From NCBI GenBank assembly GCA_019241425.1, contig JAFAXA010000010.1, positions 1-42,348 on the forward strand: a stretch of 42,348 bases of DNA, given 5' to 3'. This DNA comes from Acetobacteraceae bacterium. GTDB lineage: Bacteria > Pseudomonadota > Alphaproteobacteria > Acetobacterales > Acetobacteraceae. The translations under genes were made by a program, and so were the position numbers. Of this stretch, positions 9,837-18,553 are shown piece after piece. The number at the start of each line of letters is the position of its first letter. Position 1 is the first letter of the stretch. A model generated the notes under the pieces. The model ran no database searches. It had not been told where the DNA came from and saw only the letters and a program-made list of their open reading frames with translations.

Positions 9837-10511
9837 TCAGCGGCGCCCGCCGACCTCGTCGAGATGCCGCAGCATGTCGGCCGGGTCCTCATAGACCCGC
9901 GCCGCGCCTGCCCGCTCTAATTCGTCCGCCCCGTAGCCGCCGGACAGCAAGCCGACGCCCAGCGCCCGGCACCTTCTTGCGGCCAGCATGTCCCAGACGC
10001 TGTCGCCGACCACGACGGCGTGCTCGATCTTCGCGCCGAGGCGGTGGGCGGCGGTCAAGAACAGATCCGGGTCCGGCTTGGCGTATTTCACCTGGTCGCG
10101 GGTGACGACGACGTTTTGTTCCGGATTGACGCCGAGCGGCTTGAGATTGGCGGCGGCCGTTTCCATGCGGCCGCTGGTCGCGATCGCCCACGGAATGCCG
10201 TTGCCGGTCAGGCATTCGAGCAGCGCGCGGGCGCCCGGCAGCGGCCGGATCTGGTGAGCGTGGCGATTATAGGCGGCGGCGTGGCGCTGCCGCAGCCGTT
10301 CCACGTTCTCGGGGCTGATCGCGAGCCCGGTCTCGCGCAGCAACTGGTTCGTGAACAGGCCGCCGCTCATGCCGATCTTGCGGTGGATACGCCAGACGGA
10401 CAGTTCGATCCCTTCCTCGTCGAGCGCGTCCCGCCAGGCGAGCACGTGCTGGTAGACGCTGTCGACCAGCGTGCCGTCGAGATCGAACAGGAACACCGTC
10501 TTGATGCGCAT
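9837..10511 (-). CDS. HAD-superfamily phosphatase (PGM/Gph-like)
   Basis: A 224-residue HAD hydrolase. Motif I is FDLDGTLVD with nucleophile D10 and D12, and is followed by a helical cap of the subfamily I type (about residues 15-85). Motif II is IATSGRM, motif III the lysine in KYAKPDPD, and motif IV VVGDSVWDMLAA. The arrangement is that of phosphoglycolate phosphatase and beta-phosphoglucomutase-like enzymes, which hydrolyse small phosphorylated metabolites. The substrate cannot be told. The ATG at 10511 has a GGAGG site five bases upstream and is preferred over another ATG seven codons earlier. Confidence 0.88.
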   Translation of the reverse strand: MRIKTVFLFDLDGTLVDSVYQHVLAWRDALDEEGIELSVWRIHRKIGMSGGLFTNQLLRETGLAISPENVERLRQRHAAAYNRHAHQIRPLPGARALLECLTGNGIPWAIATSGRMETAAANLKPLGVNPEQNVVVTRDQVKYAKPDPDLFLTAAHRLGAKIEHAVVVGDSVWDMLAARRCRALGVGLLSGGYGADELERAGAARVYEDPADMLRHLDEVGGRR

Positions 10512-10597
10512 GGGAGCCTCCGTGTGTGGCATGGAGGTTCAATCCACCACCCGGAAACCGGTTGCATTGGGTCCTGGTTCCGGCGCGCATTCGCCTC

Positions 10598-11884
10598 TCA
10601 GCGCCGAGCGCCTCCCGGGACCGGCAATTGCTCGCTCTCCCCACGCGCGGCGCTTCGCTTCAGCATCTCCGTGACGTAGCGACCGAGCTTGATTCCAGGC
10701 CGCTCGACCAGGGTATGGGCGACGCATGCCGCCAGCACCAGCAACACCGTCGCCGCGAGGGCAAGGCTCCAATAGGCGAGCGGAGACGCCAGCGCCGCTT
10801 CCTTCAATGAAGCGGGCCGGAAGACCGCGGCGAGGAACAGGCCTTGCAACAGGTAGATGCCGTAACTGATATCGCCGAGCCTGCGGGCGGCCCGGCTCAC
10901 CAGCAGCCCGAACAGAGTGCTCCCTGATACGATCAGGTGAAACGCCGTCGCCAGCAGCACGACCGAGGTTACCGAGTACGGGTGATCCGGTATGGAGACC
11001 GCCAGGGCGATCAGCAGCACCACCAGCGCCGATGCGACCGCGTCGGGAAGTCCGAGGCCTTTTCGTTTCGCTTGCATGGATGCGGCGGCCATCCCGGACG
11101 CGAACAGCGCGACGCAGACGAGCCAATCGTGCTGATCGAGCGGAGCGAAATGCGCCGCGACGAGGCAGACCGGAACTCCGGAGGCGGCGAAGGCGAGATG
11201 CCACCGTCGGCGCGCGGCCAATGCGAGCACCGGCAAGCTGGCATAGAAGAACCACTCGAATTGCAACGACCAGGTCACGCCGGCAAGAAGCGAAAAGGTC
11301 TGCGCGTACCCGTTCACGTCCGGCTCCCGGCTATCGACGCCGAGCGAGAGCCAGGATGCGAGCTGAGCCGCGAGTTGGCGGGGTGCAACTTCAAGGGTAG
11401 GCCAGGTCAGGCAGAACACGATCAGCAACATGGCGCCGACAGCCACGAGATAGAGCGGCCCGATTCGGAACAGGCGGCCGGCATACAGCGAGAACCAGTC
11501 CGGGCGGCCGCGCGTTCGCAACAGCCGTCCCCAAAACAGGTAACCCGTGATCATGAAAAACAACGAAACGCCCGTGGCCCCGAGCAGCGAATAAACGCGG
11601 GACGGCGGAAACGTCCAACGTTCAGCCAGCATGTAGTTGTGATAGATCCCAACGTGGTGAAAGACGACGGCGAGCGCCAGGAATCCGCGCAACCCGTCGA
11701 GTGTGGCGACGCGAGGCGTCCGATCACTCGGCGGCGGGTCCGCGCCTGCGAGTAGCGGCGAGCGCGCCAGAACCAGCAATATTCCGACGCACACGAAGAG
11801 CGGCCAGACGGAGTGGAAGGCGAGGTTCAGACCCACCGCGCCAGCCCAACGACTCGTTTGTACATGTGTGCCCTCCGCGAGCAC
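10598..11884 (-). CDS. Acyltransferase-3 family membrane protein
   Basis: A 428-residue polytopic inner-membrane protein of the acyltransferase-3 (OafA/YrhL-type) family, which O-acylates sugars of O-antigen, exopolysaccharide or lipids using cytosolic acyl-CoA. After one N-terminal membrane segment (about 12-40) comes the family start TLDGLRGFLALAVVFHHVG, with the conserved Arg and the His pair. GVSLFFMITGYLFWGR and the later WSLQFEWFFYASLP motif also fit. About ten hydrophobic segments follow. The proposed start is GTG. It lies next to a glycosyltransferase block on the other strand, so modification of that glycan is a reasonable inference, not shown. Confidence 0.85.
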   Translation of the reverse strand: MLAEGTHVQTSRWAGAVGLNLAFHSVWPLFVCVGILLVLARSPLLAGADPPPSDRTPRVATLDGLRGFLALAVVFHHVGIYHNYMLAERWTFPPSRVYSLLGATGVSLFFMITGYLFWGRLLRTRGRPDWFSLYAGRLFRIGPLYLVAVGAMLLIVFCLTWPTLEVAPRQLAAQLASWLSLGVDSREPDVNGYAQTFSLLAGVTWSLQFEWFFYASLPVLALAARRRWHLAFAASGVPVCLVAAHFAPLDQHDWLVCVALFASGMAAASMQAKRKGLGLPDAVASALVVLLIALAVSIPDHPYSVTSVVLLATAFHLIVSGSTLFGLLVSRAARRLGDISYGIYLLQGLFLAAVFRPASLKEAALASPLAYWSLALAATVLLVLAACVAHTLVERPGIKLGRYVTEMLKRSAARGESEQLPVPGGARR

Positions 11885-12571
11885 CCTACGAATAGCCCTC
11901 GGCGGGAGAAACTCTAATGATTGCAGCCGATTCGCAATGCGTCTTTGCGTGGCACTTTAGCAACGGGAGGAGGGGAGGCGGTGCAGCCGGCCAAAACCGT
12001 CCCGGTGGAAGCCGTCGGGTAACCGCCCGTGTAAAACGGGGCTCGGCATTGAAACGCTTGCCGATTGATAGGGGCTCACCTCAACCGCTGAGATCACGGC
12101 GTCAGGACCGATCTACGTGAGGCTGAATACGTTCCCCCCGCCGGTCGGCGCGATGCGCGAACCAGCGACTCACACACCGTAATCGAACACGGGCGGCGAG
12201 CCATTTCCGTACGAAGAACGGGTCGCCTCTGTGCCGCGTAGCACCACCTGCGAGACGGGATCTCTCGTAATGGCTGCATTCACAGCCGATGCTGCGCCAA
12301 GATTCAATTCTTGCCAGATTACCCCGGCGCCGATCGCGCCGATGATCCGATCGGCTGAAACGTTACTGCCTCCTCTGGCATGGTTAAAGGCATACAGGCA
12401 CTCTGGCACGTTTCAACTATAACGTTCTCTCCGTTCGCGTTTGTCTCCCAAAGCGAGAGAATGCCACCACGCTGCTTTCGCTTAGTGAGGCGCGCTTGAC
12501 ACGCGTCTTGAGCGCTGACACACGGCGTGGCCTGCTCAAACATCGCCTTTCATGCTTGTCTGGAGATCGCA
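11885..12571. other. Long divergent intergenic region
   Basis: About 690 bases between the acyltransferase (minus) and the large glycosyltransferase (plus). GC content is visibly lower than in the neighbours. It must hold promoters for both directions, but no clear -35/-10 pair stands out. The right end contains TGGAG, six bases before the ATG at 12572, the ribosome binding site that fixes that start. One candidate small minus-strand frame is listed separately. No tRNA, insertion sequence or repeat array was seen. Confidence 0.5.
12170..12409 (-). CDS. Candidate small hypothetical protein
   Basis: A frame of 79 codons whose product is unlike the Arg-rich shadows elsewhere. It contains a hydrophobic Gly-rich stretch, IIGAIGAGVIWQELNLGAAS, followed by a polar C terminus ending in FDYGV. 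The only in-frame start is GTG at the high end. A near-perfect AGGAGG lies inside the frame, seven bases before the codons for VSADRI, but the codon there is GTT, not a usable start. It could be a small membrane-active peptide, a remnant of a broken gene, or chance. No family recognised. Confidence 0.25.
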   Translation of the reverse strand: MPECLYAFNHARGGSNVSADRIIGAIGAGVIWQELNLGAASAVNAAITRDPVSQVVLRGTEATRSSYGNGSPPVFDYGV

Positions 12572-15500
12572 ATGCCGGGAGCTGTGCCGGTCGTCGATGC
12601 GCACGGCAATCGATCCGCGTTCCAGTTCCCGACGCCGGCGGCGCCGATGCCCTTTACGGGAGAGCGCTACGTAAGCGGCCTCGTGGGAGACATCCAGAAC
12701 GAGCACTACCATCGCTATCTCTTCGCGCTGAGGTATGCCGAGGGACGTGACGTCTTGGACGTTGCGAGTGGCGAGGGCTTCGGGAGTTCCCTACTCGGGC
12801 AGGTAGCGCGCAGCGTCGTCGGCGTCGACCTAGACGCTTCTGCGGTCCGGTTCGCCAACGAAAACTATCTCAGCGAACGTGTGTCGTTCCGTCGAGGCGA
12901 CGCCGTCGCCCTCCCGATCGCGGATCACTCGGTCGACGTCGTGGTCTCATTCGAAACTATCGAGCATCTTGAGGATCATGAGGCGTTCCTGGCGGAAATG
13001 CGCCGTGTGCTGCGGCCCGGCGGCGTACTCGTCATCTCCTCGCCCGACCGACGTGTCTACACAGAAGAGGCCTCGCAGAAGAACCCGTTCCACGTTCACG
13101 AACTTGGGCGCCGCGAATTCCTGGATCTCCTCCGTGTCCACTTCGCCGAGGTCGCGCTCCTTGAACAGCGGAGCATGGCCGGCTCCGTCATCATGCGCGC
13201 CCCCGAGACCGGCAGCGAGGGCGGCGTTGAAGGCTTCTGCACGCGCGATGGCACGCTATTCGAGCGCGCCGCATCCATTCCCGACTGCCCGTACCTCGTC
13301 GCGGTGGCGTCCGACGCTTCGCTGCCAATCGTACCGCACAGCGCAATGTACTCGCCCCGCCAGATATGGCATTTGGAGGAGCGGCGGCAGCGCGCGGAGC
13401 AGCGCGCCGACGAGGCAGCGGGCGAGACAGCGCGGCTGTCGCGAGAACTGGACGCGGCCACGGCCGCGCGTGAACGCCGCAGCATCGAGGCCTCCCGGTT
13501 GTTGGAAACGCTGCAATGGGCCACCGCAGAGGGTGAACGCCGCGCCACCGAGGCCGCCCGGCTACTCGAAGAGCTGGCGCGCACCGAGGCCGAGCGGAAC
13601 GTGCGCGGACAAGAGCTCGAGCGCTCCAGGGCCGAGAGCGACCATCGAGGCACCAAGATTGTGCAGATGGCAAAGGAACTCGCGCTGGCACGGCACAAAA
13701 CGGAGGAGGCCGAGTTCCGCGTCCGGGAAAGCGAGGCCGCGCTCCGCCGGGTGTTGCAGAGCACGACGTGGCGCGTTTCGCGACCATTACGGACCATACT
13801 TGCCCGGCTACCGAGAGTGGCCAGACTGGGCCGCCGTTCGCTGCGGCTGGCGAAGTGGACGCTCTCGGGTCGCCTGGTCGAGGAGCTCCGTGGCCGCAGC
13901 CGACGTTTGGCCGAGTGGCGGGAAGCCGGGGAGCTGGAGCGGGTCGGAAGAATCAACAGCGCTTGGTATCTCAAGAGCAACGCGGACGTTCGCGCGGCCG
14001 GTTTCAACGCTGCCTGGCACTACGTGGTGCACGGACGGGCCGAGGGGCGGCTCCCGCATCCCCCGGCACCAGAAGGGAGTTCTCTATCCATTGCCGCTGC
14101 TCCCGCGCCGGCGCGGCCGGCCGAGAAGACGGTCGATGGAAAATGGGAGTGGGGGCGGTACGAAGCGACGGTGCGAAGCATCGCCGCGGATCGCGCGCGC
14201 TGCCTCGCCCAACTCAGAGTGGCACCCGGGCCGCCCATGATCGAGCTCGCGCATGCCGACCTCCCCAAGACGGCCAAGGACCTCGTTTTCCCGCATGCGG
14301 CGGAACCGGTGGTAAGCATCGTCGTCCCGGTGTTCAATAATTTCCGCTTGACACTCGAGTGCCTGCTTTCGATCCGACGATACACCGATGCTGCGGAGAC
14401 GCCCTATGAAGTAATCCTTGCGGACGATGCCTCGACGGACGCATCGGCTGAGATGCTGCCGCAAATCGGGAACACCGTTTACATTCGGAACGAGTCCAAC
14501 CTCGGATTTCTCATGAACTGCAACAGGGCGGCCTCTGCAGCCCAGGGCGAGTTCGTGCTGTTTCTAAACAATGACGTGCAGGTGACAGAGGGCTGGCTTT
14601 CGCCGCTCCTCGACGCCTTCCGTGCCAACGCCGCTGTTGGCGCGGTCGGCCCGCGAATCGTGTACCCGAGCGGCCGCCTTCAAGAAGCCGGAGCCCTCCT
14701 CAACCCGGATTGCAGCAGCGAACTGATCGGCCTGGACGACGACCCCGCACTGCCCCGCTACGGCTTCCCCCGCCGCGTGGACTACTGCTCCGGCGCATGC
14801 CTGATGTTGCGGCGGGATGTTTTTATCGACCTCGGCGGGTTCGACGAGGCATTCCGGCCCGCATACTGCGAGGATCTGGATCTGTGCCTTCGGCTGCGGC
14901 GAAACGGCCTTGAGACGTGGTATGTGCCCGCGTCCACAGTTCTGCATCATCTTAGCAGTACGTCGGACTCGCTCGACCGCAATTACAAGCTGCGTCACAT
15001 CGTTGTTAACCGGCAAAAACTGGCCGAGCGATGGCAGTCTGAGGTGGACGCAATCAATCGCATCCGGCTCTTTGCCTTCTACCTTCCCCAGTTTCACGCG
15101 ATCCCTGAGAACGACAGATGGTGGGGCAAGGGTTTTACGGAGTGGACGAACGTCGCGCGGGCGCGGCCGCAATTCGCTGGTCACGTTCAGCCCCGTATTC
15201 CCGCCGATCTTGGCTTCTACGATATTCGGCGACCGGGTGTCCTTGAAGAGCAGGCAGCACTGGCGCGCCGTTACGGGATCGAGGGATTCTGTTTCTATTA
15301 TTACTGGTTCGGTGGGAAGCGGCTCCTCGATGCGCCGCTGGAGGCAATGCTCGCCTCGGGCTCGCCCGACCTACCCTTTCTACTCTGCTGGGCAAACGAA
15401 AATTGGACTCGCCGCTGGGACGGTCTCGAATCCGAGGTGCTGATCGGCCAAGCGCACTCCGACGAGGACGACGCGGCGGTGATTCGCGACCTCATGCGCT

Positions 15501-16138
15501 ACTTCCGCGACGCGCGCTACGCGCGTGTGGATGGGCGGCCGATCCTGCTCGTTTACCGTGTCACGCTGTTCCCAGACTTTGCACGCACGGCGCAGATTTG
15601 GCGGGAGGCGTGCCGACGCGATGGCATTGGGGAGCTATACATCGCCATGGTGGCGTCCTTTGAGGCTTCGGGGGAGCCGACGGCGCCCGCCGCCTTCGCC
15701 TGTGACGCGGTGGTGCAATTCGTACCGCACGGGCACGCGGTGCCGAAGGAGTTGCCGACCGAGGCGCTGGAGCCGGGCTCCAGCGGCGCGGTGTACGACT
15801 ACGAGGCCTCAGTGCTTTCCTTCCTACGCCGCCCGCCGCCGGCCGGACCGTTCTTCCCCTCGGTGATGCCGGGCTGGGACAATACCCCCCGCCGGATGGC
15901 GGACTTCACGGCATTCGACGGTGCAACGCCCGGCGCGTTTCAGGCATGGCTCGAGGCGGCGATTCGCCTCAGCCGCGAGCACAACAGCGGCGACGAGCGT
16001 CTTGTCTTTATCAACGCCTGGAACGAATGGGCCGAAGGCGCCTACCTGGAACCCGACCGATATCTCGGGCACGCCAACCTCGAGGCCGTGCGAAACGCGC
16101 TGGTCGCGCACGCGACCCGCGCCGAATCGTCGGCATGA
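12572..16138 (+). CDS. Methyltransferase-GT2-WbsX multidomain glycan enzyme
   Basis: An 1188-residue multidomain protein. Residues about 25-210 are a class I SAM methyltransferase (motif I VLDVASGEGFG at 61-71; ETIEHLEDHEAFL later). About 255-400 is a charged coiled coil rich in Arg, Glu and Ala. Around 463-500 is a YLKSNADVRAAG...HYVVHGRAEGR motif common in glycan enzymes. About 580-800 is a family 2 glycosyltransferase (VSIVVPVFNNF, LADDAS, FLNNDV, CEDLDLCLRLR). About 830-1180 is a WbsX/GH99-like domain (FYLPQFHAIPENDRWWGKGF, WANENWTRRW, INAWNEWAEGAYLEPD). It probably builds and methylates a surface polysaccharide at the membrane. An in-frame ATG 15 codons upstream exists; this start has a TGGAG site. 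The next gene overlaps by four bases. Confidence 0.88.
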   Translation: MPGAVPVVDAHGNRSAFQFPTPAAPMPFTGERYVSGLVGDIQNEHYHRYLFALRYAEGRDVLDVASGEGFGSSLLGQVARSVVGVDLDASAVRFANENYLSERVSFRRGDAVALPIADHSVDVVVSFETIEHLEDHEAFLAEMRRVLRPGGVLVISSPDRRVYTEEASQKNPFHVHELGRREFLDLLRVHFAEVALLEQRSMAGSVIMRAPETGSEGGVEGFCTRDGTLFERAASIPDCPYLVAVASDASLPIVPHSAMYSPRQIWHLEERRQRAEQRADEAAGETARLSRELDAATAARERRSIEASRLLETLQWATAEGERRATEAARLLEELARTEAERNVRGQELERSRAESDHRGTKIVQMAKELALARHKTEEAEFRVRESEAALRRVLQSTTWRVSRPLRTILARLPRVARLGRRSLRLAKWTLSGRLVEELRGRSRRLAEWREAGELERVGRINSAWYLKSNADVRAAGFNAAWHYVVHGRAEGRLPHPPAPEGSSLSIAAAPAPARPAEKTVDGKWEWGRYEATVRSIAADRARCLAQLRVAPGPPMIELAHADLPKTAKDLVFPHAAEPVVSIVVPVFNNFRLTLECLLSIRRYTDAAETPYEVILADDASTDASAEMLPQIGNTVYIRNESNLGFLMNCNRAASAAQGEFVLFLNNDVQVTEGWLSPLLDAFRANAAVGAVGPRIVYPSGRLQEAGALLNPDCSSELIGLDDDPALPRYGFPRRVDYCSGACLMLRRDVFIDLGGFDEAFRPAYCEDLDLCLRLRRNGLETWYVPASTVLHHLSSTSDSLDRNYKLRHIVVNRQKLAERWQSEVDAINRIRLFAFYLPQFHAIPENDRWWGKGFTEWTNVARARPQFAGHVQPRIPADLGFYDIRRPGVLEEQAALARRYGIEGFCFYYYWFGGKRLLDAPLEAMLASGSPDLPFLLCWANENWTRRWDGLESEVLIGQAHSDEDDAAVIRDLMRYFRDARYARVDGRPILLVYRVTLFPDFARTAQIWREACRRDGIGELYIAMVASFEASGEPTAPAAFACDAVVQFVPHGHAVPKELPTEALEPGSSGAVYDYEASVLSFLRRPPPAGPFFPSVMPGWDNTPRRMADFTAFDGATPGAFQAWLEAAIRLSREHNSGDERLVFINAWNEWAEGAYLEPDRYLGHANLEAVRNALVAHATRAESSA

Positions 16139-18219
16139 CGGAAACGGTCTCCGGGTCGGCACCGATCACCGTCGTCGGCCATCCTTTCGCGCCGATTGGA
16201 ATGGGCGAGGTGCTGCGCTCCGTCGTTCGCTCTCTGCGCGCGGCCCATGTTCCCGTCGTCGTCCTCGACGTGTTCGGCTCGACGAACGCTGACCCGGGCC
16301 TGAGAGCCGAATTTGAGCCGATCCTCGCTGAACGCGTGGGGGCTGGGGCGAGCATCTTTTGTATCAATGGCGACGAGATCGAGCCGATTCTCGCCCATCT
16401 CGGCGCGCGCGCCGGATGCGGCCGGCGAATCGTCTGTCCGATGTGGGAACTGTCGCAATATCCCGATGCCTGGGCGCGGCATCTGGAACGCTTTGACGAG
16501 GTCTGGGCCGGCTCCGCGTTTATCCGGGACGCTCTCGGCGCGAGCGTGCGCGTCCCCGTGCAACACCTGCCGCTCGCGGTGCAACCGTCACCGCCGCCGC
16601 CGCTTGGGCGCCGCGCCTTCGGCATCCCGGAAGCCGCCTTCGCTTTTCTCACTTTCTTCGACCTGACCTCCTATATCGAGCGAAAGAACCCACACGCCGC
16701 CCTGGAGGCCTTCCGCCGCGCGCTCGCGAGCCGCCCGGATTTGGAATTGTGCTTCGTTGCTAAAATGAACAGCGGCAGCGCCCGGGCGGACGACCGCGAG
16801 CGCTTCCTCGAATACGCGCGCTCCATCGGCGATCGGCTTGTGCTACTCGACCGGACCATGCCTGATGCGGAGGTAAAGGCGCTCCATCTTTGCTCCGACG
16901 CCTTTGTTTCTCTGCACCGTAGCGAGGGCTACGGCCTCGGGTTGGCGGAAGCCATGTTTTTTGGGCGTCCGGCGATCGGGACCGCGTATGGCGGTAATGT
17001 CGATTTCATGACGCCGGATACGTCCATCCTGCTCGACCACACGCTCGTGCCGGTCGCGGAAGGCGCATACCCCCACGGGGCCGGGCAGGTCTGGGCCGAA
17101 GCGGACGTGGAGCAGGCCGCCGCTTCAATGGTCCGCCTGGCCGACAATCCGGTGGCCGGGCGCGACCTCGGCGCCTCCGCCAGCCGCCGAATGCGCACCT
17201 ATTTCAGCCATCGCGCGGCAGGCCTTCGCTACGCCGCGCAGATTGCCGCGACGCGCGACGAACCCGCGGTCAGGCAAGCGGGAGCGCTGGTGAGTGGTGC
17301 ATCCCGGGCGGACCGGGAGCGGTCGTTCGTGTACGCCCATAGTCGGCTGGCGGTGGCCGCCGCCGAAATTGTCGCTGCCCGGCACGGAAACATTGAGGAC
17401 GTTCTCGCCCCCCTCCGCGGCATGTCGCTCGACGAGTTCGGCTCCCTGCTCATCGGCATGCCCGACATGGAATTCCCGGGGCTTTCCCGGGTGCTGCCGG
17501 CGATGGCCGACGCCGAGATCCAGCGGGACTGGACTGGAAATGCCGGGATCCCGCTGCTTCGGCAGACACTCGGCTTTGTGCGCAGCGTTGCGCTGCGGTC
17601 GGCGGAAATCACTGGGAAGCCGCTCACGGGCCGCCGCATTCTTGACTTCGGCTGCGGCTATGGGCGGATCCTGCGCTTGATGTACTACTTCACGCCACCG
17701 GATCGCACCTTCGGCGTGGATCCGTGGGATCGTTCCATCGAGATTTGCACTGCCGCCCGCCTGCCCAGCCATTTGGCTGTGTCCGACTATCTGCCGCGCA
17801 GCCTGCCCGTTGGCGACAGGCGGTTCGGTCTAATCTACGCCTTCTCCGTTTTGACGCACACCTCCGAGCGAGCGACGCGACAGGCTCTCAGCGTCTTGCG
17901 GCACTACGTCGAGCCGGACGGTTTGCTGGCCCTGACAATCCGCCCGCGGGAGTACTGGGAACAGCTCGCGGATTTCGGCCGTGCGGTGGACGCTCGCCGC
18001 ATGCTCGCGGACCATGACGCCAAGGGCTTCGCCTTTGCGCCGCACGACCGTCCCGCAATCGAGGGCGACGTGACCTACGGCGACACTTCGATCACTCTTG
18101 ATTGGCTCGTGGCGAACGCGGCGGGGTGGCGCGTCGCGGGCTACGATCACAGCCTCGAGGACCCGCTTCAGGTGATCGCTTATCTGACCCCCGCATCGGC
18201 CGTGAGTGCCAAGCCGTGA
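16135..18219 (+). CDS. GT4 glycosyltransferase fused to a SAM methyltransferase
   Basis: A 694-residue two-domain protein. Residues about 1-380 form a GT-B fold, family 4 glycosyltransferase: an N-terminal PFAPIGMGEVLRS loop, FDLTSYIERKNPHAALEAF, and the C-terminal E-x7-E nucleotide-sugar motif in EGYGLGLAEAMFFG. Residues about 480-690 form a class I methyltransferase with motif I ILDFGCGYGRILR. A helical linker of about 80 residues joins them. Its ATG overlaps the upstream stop (ATGA), so the two proteins are co-translated. It likely transfers a sugar and methylates the same glycan. There is no membrane segment, so the cytosolic face is expected. Confidence 0.85.
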   Translation: MTETVSGSAPITVVGHPFAPIGMGEVLRSVVRSLRAAHVPVVVLDVFGSTNADPGLRAEFEPILAERVGAGASIFCINGDEIEPILAHLGARAGCGRRIVCPMWELSQYPDAWARHLERFDEVWAGSAFIRDALGASVRVPVQHLPLAVQPSPPPPLGRRAFGIPEAAFAFLTFFDLTSYIERKNPHAALEAFRRALASRPDLELCFVAKMNSGSARADDRERFLEYARSIGDRLVLLDRTMPDAEVKALHLCSDAFVSLHRSEGYGLGLAEAMFFGRPAIGTAYGGNVDFMTPDTSILLDHTLVPVAEGAYPHGAGQVWAEADVEQAAASMVRLADNPVAGRDLGASASRRMRTYFSHRAAGLRYAAQIAATRDEPAVRQAGALVSGASRADRERSFVYAHSRLAVAAAEIVAARHGNIEDVLAPLRGMSLDEFGSLLIGMPDMEFPGLSRVLPAMADAEIQRDWTGNAGIPLLRQTLGFVRSVALRSAEITGKPLTGRRILDFGCGYGRILRLMYYFTPPDRTFGVDPWDRSIEICTAARLPSHLAVSDYLPRSLPVGDRRFGLIYAFSVLTHTSERATRQALSVLRHYVEPDGLLALTIRPREYWEQLADFGRAVDARRMLADHDAKGFAFAPHDRPAIEGDVTYGDTSITLDWLVANAAGWRVAGYDHSLEDPLQVIAYLTPASAVSAKP

Positions 18220-18553
18220 CGGTCGCCCACGTGCGGCCGACAACAGCCCTGGTGTGAGGCATTGTTATATTGCATCCACTAGGCTGGTCGGCTCGGTTAC
18301 AACAAAAACGTCACCGGGGCTCGGCCGTTGCGGCACTGGGTAGGCCGTACTCGGATAGAACTACGCCGGGGTACCGGAGTAGACGGTCACGTTGCGTTTG
18401 CCTATTTGATTTTGACGGCCGTATGATGCTACCGCGTTACAATGCGTGGCAATACGCGCGTGCCGTTGCCCGCGGGTTTTCTGACGGTCGTCGATCAGGC
18501 TCGCGGGGTGTTCCCTGCCATCCTGGAGGTGACGCCTCTTGGGGGAGAGACCC
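18220..18553. other. Intergenic region before the SABATH gene
   Basis: About 330 bases of lower GC content separate the GT4 fusion from the SABATH gene, so a separate promoter is plausible. A weak sigma-70-like candidate is TTGACG at 18412-18417 with GTTACA 18 bases on. The right end holds GGGGGAGA a few bases before the ATG at 18554. Frames crossing this stretch are Arg-rich and not convincing. Confidence 0.4.

Noticed and set aside
12527-12571. Earlier in-frame ATG for the large glycan enzyme
   Set aside because: No ribosome binding site precedes it, whereas the ATG at 12572 has TGGAG at good spacing.
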